Part shown: in pieces, positions 53,129 through 63,773 of the stretch | How positions within the stretch are numbered: the stretch's first letter is position 1 | How the letters are laid out: each line of letters begins with the position of its first letter | From: Streptomyces galbus | GTDB lineage: Bacteria > Actinomycetota > Actinomycetes > Streptomycetales > Streptomycetaceae | Length of the DNA stretch: 64,000 nucleotides | NCBI RefSeq assembly: GCF_005280195.1 | Contig: NZ_SZPR01000035.1 | Span: forward strand, 62,001 to 126,000 | Direction: 5' to 3' | Translations under genes and position numbers: made by a program | The notes under the pieces: generated by a model | What the model saw: only the letters and a program-made list of their open reading frames with translations | The model's database searches: none | Told to the model about the DNA's origin: nothing

Positions 53129-54109
53129 GTGGACCTGCCGCTGATCGCCCCCATGCTCGCCACCCCCGGCACGCTGCCGCCGCCCGGTCAGGACGAGCGG
53201 TGGGCCTACGAGACCAAACAGGACGGTCAGCGGGCCGTGGTGTACCTGACCGGGGACGGCGGGCTGGTGCTGCGGTCCCGTTCGGGGGACGACATCACCG
53301 GCGCCTATCCGGAGCTGGGGCCGCTGGGGGCCGCGCTCGGCCGGACGGCCGCCGTGCTGGACGGTGAGGTGCTGGCGCTGGACGCGCAGGGGCGGGCCGA
53401 CTTCCAGCTCCTCCAGTCCAGGATGGGGCTCGCCCACGCGCCCGCCCGCGCGGCCCGGCTCGCGGCGCGTGCGCCGGTGCACCTGGTGCTGTTCGACGCC
53501 CTGCACCTGGGCGGCCGCTCGCTGCTGCGGCTGCCCTACGTCCGGCGCCGGGCGGAGCTGCTCGCGCTGGGCCTGGACGGCCCCCTGTGGTCGACCCCCG
53601 CCGCGCTCGTCGGGCACGGCCGAGAGGCCCTGGAGGCCACGCGTGCGCACGGCGTGGAGGGGCTGGTGTGCAAGCGGCTGGACTCGGTGTACGAGCCGGG
53701 TGTGCGCTCCCGCAACTGGATCAAGATCCGCAACATGCGCGGGGTGGACGTCCTGGTCGGCGGCTGGTCCCTCGGCCGGGGCCGGCTGACCGGGACGTTC
53801 GGCGCCCTGCTGGTCGGACAGCGCGCCGGGACGGCCCTGCGCTACGTCGGCAGCGTCGGCACCGGCTGGAGCGAGGCCGAGCGCGCCCGCACGGCCGGGC
53901 TGCTGCGGGACCTGGCGACGGACACCTGCCCCTTCGACCCGGTCCCGCCGGCGCCGGGCGCGCACTGGGTGGTGCCCCGGCTGGTCGGCGAGGTCCGGCA
54001 CAGCACCCGTACCCGGGCGGGCATGCTGCGCCAGCCGTCGTGGCTGCGGCTGCGCCCGGACCTCGCCCCGGAGGAGTCGGCGGCGGACCTGCCGGAGGAG
54101 TTCGCCTGA
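53129..54109 (+). CDS. ATP-dependent DNA ligase (LigD-like ligase domain only)
   Basis: 326 residues from GTG. Adenylation motif I is YETKQDGQRAVVY (active lysine in KQDG), motif III LDGEVLALDAQGRADFQLLQSRM, motif IV EGLVCKRLDSVYEPGVRSRNWIKIRN (motifs IV-V), followed by the OB domain with VGSVGTGWSEAERART. This is the nucleotidyltransferase plus OB core of the bacterial non-homologous end-joining ligases without polymerase or nuclease domains. It seals nicks or ends using ATP. Adjacent to the damage-promoter gene and the UvrA-like gene on the same strand. Confidence 0.93.
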   Translation: MDLPLIAPMLATPGTLPPPGQDERWAYETKQDGQRAVVYLTGDGGLVLRSRSGDDITGAYPELGPLGAALGRTAAVLDGEVLALDAQGRADFQLLQSRMGLAHAPARAARLAARAPVHLVLFDALHLGGRSLLRLPYVRRRAELLALGLDGPLWSTPAALVGHGREALEATRAHGVEGLVCKRLDSVYEPGVRSRNWIKIRNMRGVDVLVGGWSLGRGRLTGTFGALLVGQRAGTALRYVGSVGTGWSEAERARTAGLLRDLATDTCPFDPVPPAPGAHWVVPRLVGEVRHSTRTRAGMLRQPSWLRLRPDLAPEESAADLPEEFA

Positions 54110-54280
54110 CGCGACGTCAGACCTCTGGGCAGGCGGGCCGCGCGGGAAATATTGGGCTGCGCTTCACCGCCGATACGCCTGCGACCCCTTGGCACCGATG
54201 GGAAACGCCGGGAAGCTGAACTGCCGAACTTCCCTTCCCCCCACAGCCGTTGGGCTGCGCCCGGACTCGAGGAGGACGCA

Positions 54281-55057
54281 GTGGCGTCACCGTCGTTCAC
54301 GGCACACCGCAGGAGGTGGCTCACCGGACTCGCCGGTGCCGCCGCGCTCGTGCTGGCCGTCCCCACCGTCGCCTGGGCCGCACCGCCGCCGGCCCTGCCG
54401 TCCAACGCCGAGGCGGCCGAACTGACGTACCAGCCGGCGTTCGACTACGACACCGACGGCTGCTACTCCACACCGGCCATCGGCCCCGACGGCACGGTCA
54501 ACGGCGGCCTGAACCCGACCGGCGCGCTCAACGGCAACTGCCGGGACGCCTCCGACCTGGACAACACCAACAGCTACTCGCGCTACAAGTGCAACAACGG
54601 CTGGTGCGCCTACCTGTACGGCCTGTACTTCGAGAAGGACCAGGCGCTCGCGGGCACCAGCATCGGCGGGCACCGGCACGACTGGGAGCACGTCGTGGTG
54701 TGGGTGCAGAGCGGCCAGGTGAAGTACGTCTCGACGTCCAACCACGGGTCGTTCACCGTGCACGACGCCTCCACGGTCCGCTTCGAGGGCACGCACGCGA
54801 AGATCGTCTACCACAAGGACGGCATCAGCACCCACTGCTTCCGCCTGGCGAACTCCAACGACGAGCCGCCGGAGAACCACAAGCACACCTGGCAGTACCC
54901 GCCGCTGGTCGGCTGGAACGGCTACCCGGCGGGCCTGCGCGACAAGTTGAGCTCCTACGACTTCGGCAGCGCCAACTTCGGCCTGAAGGACGCGAGCTTC
55001 GCCTCGCACCTGTCGTCGGCGAAGCCGTCGGGGATCCCCTTCGATCCGAACGCCTGA
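54281..55057 (+). CDS. Secreted NPP1 / necrosis-inducing (NLP) family protein
   Basis: 258 residues from GTG with GAGGAGGA upstream. The signal peptide (RRRWLTGLAGAAALVLAV, cleavage near AWAAPP) is followed by the NPP1 domain. It has the diagnostic motif GHRHDWEH at G130-H137, a preceding YKCNNGWCAYLYGLYFEKDQ, and late NHKHTWQYPPLVGWNGYPAGL. NLPs of plant pathogens bind glycosylinositol-phosphorylceramides and lyse dicot membranes; many saprophytic actinobacteria also carry them with unknown roles. The motif is complete, so the metal-binding cavity is probably intact. Monocistronic. Confidence 0.93.
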   Translation: MASPSFTAHRRRWLTGLAGAAALVLAVPTVAWAAPPPALPSNAEAAELTYQPAFDYDTDGCYSTPAIGPDGTVNGGLNPTGALNGNCRDASDLDNTNSYSRYKCNNGWCAYLYGLYFEKDQALAGTSIGGHRHDWEHVVVWVQSGQVKYVSTSNHGSFTVHDASTVRFEGTHAKIVYHKDGISTHCFRLANSNDEPPENHKHTWQYPPLVGWNGYPAGLRDKLSSYDFGSANFGLKDASFASHLSSAKPSGIPFDPNA

Positions 55058-55118
55058 CCCGGGCGCCCCTCGCGGGACGTGTCACCCACAGGTCCCGCGA
55101 GGGTCTATCGTGTCCCGC

Positions 55119-56054
55119 ATGTCCGTTCCCGAAGTGATCCGGATCGTCTCCCGCGACTCACCCATGGCACTGGCCCAAGTGGAGCGGGTGCGTACGGAGT
55201 TGGCCGCCCTGTACCCGTCCGTGCGCACCGAGGTCGTGCCTGTGCGGACGACCGGCGACAAGTGGCTGGGCGACCTGTCCCAGGTGGAGGGCAAGGGCGC
55301 CTTCACCAAGGAGGTCGACGCCGCGCTGCTGGCCGGTGAGGCGGACCTCGCGGTGCACTGCGTCAAGGACGTGCCGGCGGACCGGCCGCTGCCCGCGGGC
55401 ACGGTGTTCGCCGCGTTCCTCAAGCGCGACGACATCCGCGACGCGCTGGTCCACCCGGGCGGACTGACCCTGGACGAGCTGCCGGCCGGCACCCGCGTGG
55501 GCACCTCCTCGGTGCGCCGGGTGGCCCAGCTCGCGGCCACGCACCCGCACCTGGACTGCGTGCCGTTCCGCGGCAACGCCAACCGGCGGCTGGAGAAGCT
55601 GGCGGCCGGGGAGGCGGACGCGCTGCTGCTGGCCGTGTCGGGACTGGAGCGCATCGGCCGCACCGACGTGATCAGCGAGGTGCTGTCGCCGGAGGCGATG
55701 ATGCCGCCGATCGGCGCGGGCATCCTGGCCCTGCAGTGCCGGGAGGGCGACAGCGACCTGATCGACGCGGTCAGCGCGCTCGGCGATCGCGCGACCCACC
55801 GGGAGGCGGCCGCGGAGCGCATGTTCCTGCACGTCCTCCAGGGCCACTGCAACAGCCCGATCGCGGGTTACGCGCGCGTGGACCGCACCGGCGAACTGTC
55901 CCTGCGCGCCTGCGTGTTCACCCCCGACGGCAAGACCCGGCTGAACGCCCACGAATGGGCCGGCGCGCTGGACCCGGCCACGCTGGGCACGTCGGTCGCG
56001 GTGGCGCTGCTGCGGCAGGGCGCCCGGCACATCATCGACGGCATCCCGCACTGA
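55119..56054 (+). CDS. hemC: Hydroxymethylbilane synthase paralogue
   Basis: 311 residues. IRIVSRDSPMALAQVERV and DLAVHCVKDVPADRPLP (catalytic Asp region), GTSSVRRVAQLAA, RGNANRRLEKLAAGEADALLLAVSGLERIG, and GHCNSPIAGYA with the dipyrromethane-cofactor cysteine at C244. It condenses four porphobilinogens to hydroxymethylbilane for tetrapyrroles. It stands alone here, without hemA/hemD/hemB, so it is likely a second copy, somewhat diverged at HSxKD (HCVKD) and RGNxxTRL (RGNANRRL). The ATG lies seven bases after a TATCGT hexamer, suggesting leaderless mRNA; GTG 55110 is a less likely start. Confidence 0.9.
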   Translation: MSVPEVIRIVSRDSPMALAQVERVRTELAALYPSVRTEVVPVRTTGDKWLGDLSQVEGKGAFTKEVDAALLAGEADLAVHCVKDVPADRPLPAGTVFAAFLKRDDIRDALVHPGGLTLDELPAGTRVGTSSVRRVAQLAATHPHLDCVPFRGNANRRLEKLAAGEADALLLAVSGLERIGRTDVISEVLSPEAMMPPIGAGILALQCREGDSDLIDAVSALGDRATHREAAAERMFLHVLQGHCNSPIAGYARVDRTGELSLRACVFTPDGKTRLNAHEWAGALDPATLGTSVAVALLRQGARHIIDGIPH

Positions 56055-56075
56055 CGGCCGCGGCCACCGGCCTGT

Positions 56076-56600
56076 TCAGGCGGTGCCCTCCTCGGCCTGC
56101 CGGCGCAGGAAGCTGCTCACCTGGTGGGCCAGGACCTCGTGCGTGGTGGCGCCGGCGGGGGCCCAGGCACCCTCGTCGCACAGGCCGAGCCCACCGGTCC
56201 ACAGCCGGCGGTCGGCCCAGTCGTCGTCGACGCGCACCTGGACCTGCACGTCCACCTGGCCGAGCGCGCCCTCCGGCCCGGCGGCGAACAGCACCGCGGT
56301 GACGCGGCGCAGCGGGTAGACGTCGAAGCCCTCGATGAACTGGCTGTTGCGCCAGTCGACGAACGCGCTCTCCCCCTCGGTGCCGACCCGCACGTCGATC
56401 TGCCCGTCCTCGAGGTGGACGGTGAAGCGCCGTTCGCCGCGGTTCTCGACGGTGATCCGCAGCCGGAAGTACGTCAGTCCCTCGGCGGCGTCGTCGCGTC
56501 CGCGCGGGGGCTCGGCCCGCTCGAGTCCGTGGACGCGCAGACGCAGACCGGCATGCTCGTCGTACTCCTGCCAGTCCCCGACCACGTTCGGCTCGTACAC
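56076..56600 (-). CDS. Hypothetical protein with a DUF4352-like beta-sandwich
   Basis: 174 residues from GTG, with AGAGGTGG upstream. The middle (LTYFRLRITVENRGERRFTVHLEDGQIDVRVG, WRNSQFIEGFDVYPLRRVTAVLFAAGPEG, VDVQVQVRVDDDWADRRLWTGGLG) has the alternating strands of a small immunoglobulin-like/DUF4352 fold but no signal peptide or lipobox. Probably cytosolic. Function unknown; the gene stands alone, convergent with hemC. Confidence 0.65.
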   Translation of the reverse strand: MYEPNVVGDWQEYDEHAGLRLRVHGLERAEPPRGRDDAAEGLTYFRLRITVENRGERRFTVHLEDGQIDVRVGTEGESAFVDWRNSQFIEGFDVYPLRRVTAVLFAAGPEGALGQVDVQVQVRVDDDWADRRLWTGGLGLCDEGAWAPAGATTHEVLAHQVSSFLRRQAEEGTA

Positions 56601-56791
56601 AATCCACCTCTCGACGTCCGTCGGCTGCTTCCTATCCGTGGGCCGAGCGGACTGTCAAATGAGCAGAATGCGCTGTGGCCTGGGCAATCGACCCGTTTGA
56701 TCGCTGATCAAGCCGTGCGCTGGAGGAACTCGCCCGCGCCGCGCCGAGGGGCGTGCGCGGGCGTGCCGCACATCACGTCGCCAGGCCAAGA

Positions 56792-57673
56792 TCAGCGGGC
56801 GAGCCGGCCGAGGAGGGAGGAGGCCGCGGCGATGCCGAGCGCGGCGGCCACGACGAGGACGCCCGAGTCGAGCGGGAGGCGCGCGGGCGTGCCGAGCAGG
56901 AGCCCGCGCAGGGCCTCCACTTCGTAGCTGAGCGGGTTGACCCTGCTGACGGCCTGGAGCCAGCCCGGCATGACGGAGACCGGGTAGAGGGCGTTGGAGG
57001 CGAAGAACAGCGGCATGGTGATGGCCTGTCCGAAGCCCATCAGCCGGTCGCGGCTGAGGACGATGCCGGCGATGGTCATCGACAGGCAGGAGAAGAAGGC
57101 CGAGCCGAGGACGACGATCGCGGCGACACCGAGCAGCTTCAGCGGGTTCCAGGTGAGCGCGACGCCGAGCACGGCCGCGATGACGACGACCACCACGGCC
57201 TGGATCACAGACTTCACCCCGGCCGCGAACGCCTTGCCGGTGATGAGCGCCGAGCGCGGGGTCGGCGTCACCAGCAGCTTGTCGAGGACGCCGGCGTCCC
57301 GCTCCCCGATGATGTGGATGCCGTAGAAGATGGCGATGAACATCGCGGACTGGGCGATGATCCCGGGCGCCAGGTAGTCGATGTAGGGGATGCCGCCGGT
57401 GGGGATGGCCCGGATGCGGGTGAAGGTCTGGCCGAAGACCAGCAGCCACAGGGCGGGCTGGACGGCGCGGGTGTACAGCTCGGTGCGGTCGTGGCGCAGC
57501 TTCTGCAGTTCGACGGCGCACATCGCGGCGATGCGGGCCGGCACCAGCCGCCGGCCGGAGCGCGGCTCGGGCGGCCGCAGGAGCAGGCCGATGCCGTGGT
57601 CGTCGGCGCGGTCCCGCGCGCCGTGGGCGGGGTCAGCCGAGGCGCCGGGCGGTGCGGCGGGTGCTTCGGACAT
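56792..57673 (-). CDS. ABC-2 type transporter permease (DrrB-like)
   Basis: 293 residues. A Pro/Ala-rich cytosolic start (1-45) is followed by six transmembrane segments (about 70-90, 105-125, 150-175, 182-205, 215-235 and 265-285). The conserved loop is LAPGIIAQSAMFIAIFYGIHIIGERDAGVLDKLLVTPTPRSALITGKAF, with SNALYPVSVMPGWLQAVSRVNPLSYEVEALRGLLLG near the end, typical of DrrB/NodJ-like exporters of drugs or glycolipids. It overlaps the ATPase gene by 41 bases. The permease is intact while its ATPase partner is not, so the transporter cannot work unless another ATPase serves it. Confidence 0.92.
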   Translation of the reverse strand: MSEAPAAPPGASADPAHGARDRADDHGIGLLLRPPEPRSGRRLVPARIAAMCAVELQKLRHDRTELYTRAVQPALWLLVFGQTFTRIRAIPTGGIPYIDYLAPGIIAQSAMFIAIFYGIHIIGERDAGVLDKLLVTPTPRSALITGKAFAAGVKSVIQAVVVVVIAAVLGVALTWNPLKLLGVAAIVVLGSAFFSCLSMTIAGIVLSRDRLMGFGQAITMPLFFASNALYPVSVMPGWLQAVSRVNPLSYEVEALRGLLLGTPARLPLDSGVLVVAAALGIAAASSLLGRLAR

Positions 57674-58220
57674 CGCGGAAGTCTCCTGACTGGTCGTCGA
57701 GGCCGCTGCCGGCGACGTCCCGGAAGACGTCCTCCAGGGTGGGCAGGGCGTCGTTGCCGTGGCGTTCGGCGAGGCCGCGGCGCAGCGCGGCGGGGGTGCC
57801 GAGGGCACGTACCCGGCCGCGGTGCATGAGGGCGACCCGTTCGGCGCGTTCGCGGCGGGGCACGTCGAAGACGCGGGCGAACAGGGTGACGTTCTCCCGG
57901 CCGGTGAGGTGGGCGTCCGCGGAGAGCTGCTGCGGGACGTAGCCGAGCAGGCGGCGCGCGGCCATGCGGTCGTGGGCGGCGTCGTGGCCGAAGACGGCGA
58001 CCCGGCCGGCGGGGACCGGCAGCAGGGTGGTGATGCAGCGGATGGCGGTGGTCCTGCCCGCGCCGTTCGGGCCGAGGAGTCCGAAGACCTCGCCGTCGCG
58101 GACGGCCAGGTCGAGTCCGTCGACGGCGCGGCTGTCACCGAAGGCGTAGGTGAGGCGGTCGCAGCGGACCGCGTCGGGTGTGCGCCGGCTGCCGTGGCCG
58201 TGCTGGGTGCCCCGGGTCAT
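57633..58220 (-). pseudogene. ABC transporter ATPase with internal in-frame deletion (DrrA-like remnant)
   Basis: 195 residues instead of about 300. The start matches DrrA-like ATPases (RCDRLTYAFGDSRAVDGLDLAV), but Walker A reads GPNGAGRTT, with arginine replacing the essential lysine. After LTGRENVTLFARVFDVPRRERAERV the sequence jumps directly to VALMHRGRVRALGTPAAL, which normally lies after the H-loop. The signature (SGG), Walker B, D-loop and H-loop are missing, roughly 95 residues removed in frame. The C-terminus (LEDVFRDVAG) is retained. It is flanked by an intact MarR gene (ATGA overlap) and an intact permease. It cannot hydrolyse ATP as written; it is either a decayed gene or a non-catalytic remnant. 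Confidence 0.8.
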
Positions 58221-58711
58221 GCCCCCTCCCCCGGCTCCCCGGCGTCCCCGGTCCCGTCGGGCTCCAGGGGCTCCTCGTGCAGGCTGACGGCGAGGGAGCG
58301 CAGCGCGGGCAGGGCGGCGCGCAGGGCGTCCCGGTCCGCGGCGTCGAGCCGGGCGACGTGGCGGGCGACGAGCGCGGCGCGCCGCTCCTGCCAGGCGTGC
58401 AGCCGGGCCTGCGCGGCCTCGGTGAGCCGCAGCCGGGCGGCGCGCCGGTCGGCCGGGTCCGTCTCGCGCACCAGGTAGCCGCCGCGGACGAGCTGGTTGA
58501 CGAGCGTGGACACCGAGTTCCCGGCGAGGAACAGCTCCTTGGCGGCGTCCGACACGCCGATGCCGGGCCGGTTCTCGACCAGCCGCAGCAGTTCGACCTC
58601 GGCGCCGCGCAGGCGGGGCGCGGTCAGCCCGGCGCGCAGCCGGCGCCGGAGCAGTCGCTGGACGCCGACGAGGGCGTCGGCGAGCTCTTCGGGGAAGGTC
58701 TCCTGGTCCAC
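58217..58711 (-). CDS. MarR-family transcriptional regulator
   Basis: 164 residues from GTG. Winged-helix MarR fold: LADALVGVQRLLRRRL, LTAPRLRGAEVELLRLVENRPGIGVSDAAKELFLAGNSVSTLVNQLVRGGYLVRETDPADRRAARLRLTEAAQARL in order. The recognition helix is NSVSTLVNQLVRGGYL and the wing DPADRRA. It probably represses the downstream ABC export cassette and responds to a phenolic or drug ligand. ATGA overlap with the truncated ATPase gene. Confidence 0.92.
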   Translation of the reverse strand: MDQETFPEELADALVGVQRLLRRRLRAGLTAPRLRGAEVELLRLVENRPGIGVSDAAKELFLAGNSVSTLVNQLVRGGYLVRETDPADRRAARLRLTEAAQARLHAWQERRAALVARHVARLDAADRDALRAALPALRSLAVSLHEEPLEPDGTGDAGEPGEGA

Positions 58712-58857
58712 GGGCGCGGATTAGCTCTGCAGCAGAGATGACGACCACCAAGGGAACGTCAAAGAGAGCCGTCGCGGAGGACCGACCGGGGCCCGACGAG
58801 CGCCCGGCGGCAGCCGGCACGGGCCCCGTCACCCCGGTGGAGCAATACCGGCATTTG

Positions 58858-58883
58858 GTTTCATATCACCCCGATGGGGGAAT
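58858..58883 (+). promoter_or_regulatory. SigB-type promoter candidate for the sigma factor gene
   Basis: GTTT (58858-58861), 16-base spacer, GGGAAT (58878-58883), fitting the GNNTN14-16GGGTAY-like promoters used by Streptomyces SigB-group factors with one -10 deviation. About 95 bases before the sigma gene ATG, suggesting autoregulation. Confidence 0.45.
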
Positions 58884-58980
58884 GATGACCGCAGTGCTTC
58901 GGACAGGAGGCACATGCGCGGGACCCCTCCGGACCCGCGATGGTCCGTCCACCCGGCACTTCGCTGAGGGAGGGACGCGC

Positions 58981-59772
58981 ATGCGTACCACCGTCAGGAC
59001 CCGTCAGCACCCGCACGACGACGCCCCCGACACGGGCGCCGACTTCCTCCGCCTGTCCCGCCTGCCCGACGGCCCCGAGCGCAAGGCGCTGCGGGACGAC
59101 CTCGTTCGGGCGTGGCTGCCGATGGCCGAGCGCATCGCCGTCCGCTTCCGTGGCCGCGGCGAGAGCACCGAGGACCTCTACCAGGTGGCCGCGCTGGGCC
59201 TGGTCAAGGCCGTCGACCACTACGACCCCGGGCGCGGCCGCGCCTTCGAGGCGTACGCCGTGCCCACGATCACCGGCGAGATCAAGCGCCACTTCCGTGA
59301 CCACATGTGGACCCTGCACGTGCCCCGTCGGGTCCAGGACCTGCGCAACCGCGTCCGGCACGCCCTCAAGGACCTCTCCGCCACCACGCCGGGCCGCGCG
59401 CCCACCGTGGCGGAGATCGCCGCGTACGCCCAGCTCAGTGAGGACGAGGTGCGCACCGGCATGGAGGCGCTGGAGTGCTTCTCCACCCTGTCGCTGGAGG
59501 CCGAGCTGCCGGGCACCGACGGGTACGCCCTGGAGGACGCGCTCGGCGAGCGCGACCCGGGCTACGACACGGTCGTGGACCGGGTGGCCGTCGCACCGTG
59601 CCTGCGCTCCCTGCCGGAGCGCGAACGGACCATCCTCTACCTGCGCTTCTTCGGCGGGATGACCCAGAGCCGGATCGCGGAGCAACTGGGTATCTCGCAG
59701 ATGCACGTCTCGCGGCTGCTGAGCGGCTGCTTCGCCCAGGTGCGGCAGGACGTGCTCGCCGACAAGCGGTGA
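58981..59772 (+). CDS. RNA polymerase sigma factor, SigB/SigF/SigG type
   Basis: 263 residues, with GAGGGAGGG upstream. Region 2: LVRAWLPMAERIAVRFRGRGESTEDLYQVAALGLVKAVDHYDPGRGRAFEAYAVPTITGEIKRHFRDHMWTLHVPRRVQDL, the stress/sporulation sigma signature. Region 3 follows, and region 4 has LRSLPERERTILYLRFFGGMTQSRIAEQLGISQMHVSRLL. Streptomyces has many of these, governing osmotic/oxidative stress or sporulation. No anti-sigma gene is adjacent, although an HATPase-like regulator lies at 63.0-63.5 kb. A SigB-type promoter upstream suggests positive feedback. Confidence 0.95.
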   Translation: MRTTVRTRQHPHDDAPDTGADFLRLSRLPDGPERKALRDDLVRAWLPMAERIAVRFRGRGESTEDLYQVAALGLVKAVDHYDPGRGRAFEAYAVPTITGEIKRHFRDHMWTLHVPRRVQDLRNRVRHALKDLSATTPGRAPTVAEIAAYAQLSEDEVRTGMEALECFSTLSLEAELPGTDGYALEDALGERDPGYDTVVDRVAVAPCLRSLPERERTILYLRFFGGMTQSRIAEQLGISQMHVSRLLSGCFAQVRQDVLADKR

Positions 59773-59979
59773 CGCGGGGCGGGTCGGCGCGTCCGGGTTC
59801 AGCCGCCGCAACTGTTGCAGTCCCGCAGGCGCGTCGGGTCGGATCACCCGCGCGGCGGACGCTGGGTGCCGTTGCCTGTCCCTTTGGTGCCGTCGGCCCT
59901 CTCGGCGGGCGCTCCGGGCGGATCGCGCCCGACACTGGAAGAGTTCCCCGTTGCGGCGACAGATCAGGACGCGAGGGCG

Positions 59980-60783
59980 ATGAACGACCACTCCACCACA
60001 GCCCCCGGCAGCGCCGGGGTCGTCTCCACGCACTCCGTCTTCGGCGCCCCCTGCTGGGTGAGCCTGACCAGCCGCGACCTGGAGGCGACGCAGGACTTCT
60101 ACGGCGCCGTGCTCGGCTGGCGGTGGCGCCAGGCGCAGCTCGGCGAGCGGTTCCGCATCGCGCTCGTGGACGACGTGCCCGTGGCGGGCATCGCCGCCGT
60201 CGCCACGATGTGGCAGGTGGCGGTCGCCTGGACGCCGTACTTCGCGGTGCCGAGCGCGGACGACGCGGCGTCGCGGGTGCGCGAGCGGGGCGGCACCACG
60301 GCGGTGGGGCCGATCTCCCTGCCGCCGGGCCGGGCGGCGCTGCTGGCCGACCCGGACGGCGCGGCCTTCGGGGTGTGGGAGGGCCCGCTGATCAGCAACT
60401 GGGAGTCCTGGCGGCGCGCGGCGCCCGCCTTCGTCCGGCTGCGCAGCCGTGACGCCTTCGCCTCCGCGATCTTCTACGGGCAGATCCTCGACTGGGCGTC
60501 GGACGTGCCCGGCTGCTGCGAGGTGCACTACGAGGGCGACGAGGTGGTGCTGCGCAGCAACGGTGACGTGGTCGCCCGGATCGTGTCCGGCGCCCTGGAG
60601 GCGGCCCCCGATCCGAGGGTGCGGCCGCACTGGCAGGTGCACTTCGCCGTGTCCGACGTGACCGCCTGCGCGCGGACGGCGGAGCGGCACGGCGGCAGCG
60701 TGCTGGACCTCACCGCGGACGAGGCGGTACTGCGGGACCCCGACGGGGCCCAGTTCACGGTGACGTCGGGTTCGCGGCGCTGA
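59980..60783 (+). CDS. Tandem VOC-domain protein
   Basis: 267 residues containing two glyoxalase-like domains: about 18-135 (CWVSLTSRDLEATQDFYGAVLGWRWRQ, VAWTPYFAVPSADDAASRVRERGG, ALLADPDGAAFGVWEG) and about 145-267 (FVRLRSRDAFASAIFYGQILDWA, HWQVHFAVSDVTACARTAERHGGSVL, AVLRDPDGAQFTVTSG). Two-domain VOC proteins of this type can hydrolyse or sequester small molecules; the metal residues are partial. ATG 59980 was chosen because conservation begins soon after. Followed by a strong hairpin. Confidence 0.88.
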   Translation: MNDHSTTAPGSAGVVSTHSVFGAPCWVSLTSRDLEATQDFYGAVLGWRWRQAQLGERFRIALVDDVPVAGIAAVATMWQVAVAWTPYFAVPSADDAASRVRERGGTTAVGPISLPPGRAALLADPDGAAFGVWEGPLISNWESWRRAAPAFVRLRSRDAFASAIFYGQILDWASDVPGCCEVHYEGDEVVLRSNGDVVARIVSGALEAAPDPRVRPHWQVHFAVSDVTACARTAERHGGSVLDLTADEAVLRDPDGAQFTVTSGSRR

Positions 60784-60808
60784 ACCCCGCCCGCACGGAC
60801 GCGGCGCG

Positions 60809-60845
60809 AGGACGGCCGGCCGGGCAGGTCCCGGCCGGCCGTCCT
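60809..60845. terminator. Bidirectional hairpin between VOC and glgX genes
   Basis: AGGACGGCCGGCCGGG / CCCGGCCGGCCGTCCT, a 16-bp perfect stem with a five-base loop, between convergent stops at 60783 and 60868. Confidence 0.88.
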
Positions 60846-60867
60846 GGTGCGTCCGCCCGTCCGGGCG

Positions 60868-63026
<2,159 letters not shown>

Positions 63027-63030
<4 letters not shown>

Positions 63031-63524
63031 CGCGCCTCCCCCGCCGCCGCGGGAGCGGCCAGCACGGCCACCGGGACCGCCCGGGGCACCTGGAGCCCCT
63101 CGCGGAGGCTGGGCGAGGGCGCGACCGGCACCAGCGGGACGCGCTCCCCGGCGCGGGCCCGCTGCGAGAACCAGATGACGTTCCCGCCGCCGACGGTGGC
63201 GCAGCACCCCCAGCCGTCGCTCATCTCGGCGATGTGCTCCAGGCAGGAGCGCAGGTCCTGGTCCGGGCGCAGGTCGCTGTCGTGGTCCCCGACGGCCGTG
63301 ATGAGGTGCTGGCCGTTCCACCACATCTCGATCGACGTGTGCTTGTCGGTGGCGTGCTCGTCGATGGCCTGCAGCAGCATCTCGGCGCCGTTGCAGACGG
63401 GCTCCACCAACGTGTCGAGGTCCCAGAACCGGAGGTGAGCGGCCAGGATGCGCCTGACCTGTCCGACCCGTTCGGGGCTGACTTCCACGTCGAGGTGGTA
63501 GTAGCAGGGCACTGCGGTCTTCAT
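63027..63524 (-). CDS. HATPase-like regulatory protein (anti-sigma/SpoIIAB-like)
   Basis: 165 residues. The sequence shows a compact GHKL/HATPase_c2 pattern: AVPCYYHLDVEVSPERVGQVRRILAAHLRFWDLDTLVEPVCNGAEMLLQAI with the N-box region, HLITAVGDHDSDLRPDQD, then MSDGWGCCATVGGGNVIWFS (G-rich end). This resembles the serine-kinase/anti-sigma-factor-like proteins abundant in Streptomyces, several of which sit beside glycogen or trehalose genes. It has four cysteines. GAGGAG precedes ATG 63524. It is co-translated with glgX, so it may modulate sigma factors or regulators linked to glycogen metabolism; the interacting partner is not visible here. Confidence 0.8.
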
Positions 63525-63773
63525 CTCTGTGGCTCCTCACCGCGAGGCTCTCGATCCGGGAACGCCCGGGTGGGCGGAGGGTTTCACACGGAGCGTGAGC
63601 ACTGTTCGCTTCTGAGTCACCTCCACAGTGGGGGTCTTGCTCCATTCGTGCAACACGAGCACGCCACTGGGGCGAACGAGGTGGTTGAAGAACCAACAAG
63701 ACGCGGCGTCATGGTCCGTGCACCATGAGTAGCCATGGAACCTCGCGAGCCTCGCCAGGCGGACGGCGGCGTC

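Noticed and set aside
63343..63351. TTGTCGGTG inside the HATPase-like gene
   Set aside because: Eight bases later reads GTCGAT, not TAnnnT, and it points antisense into the gene.
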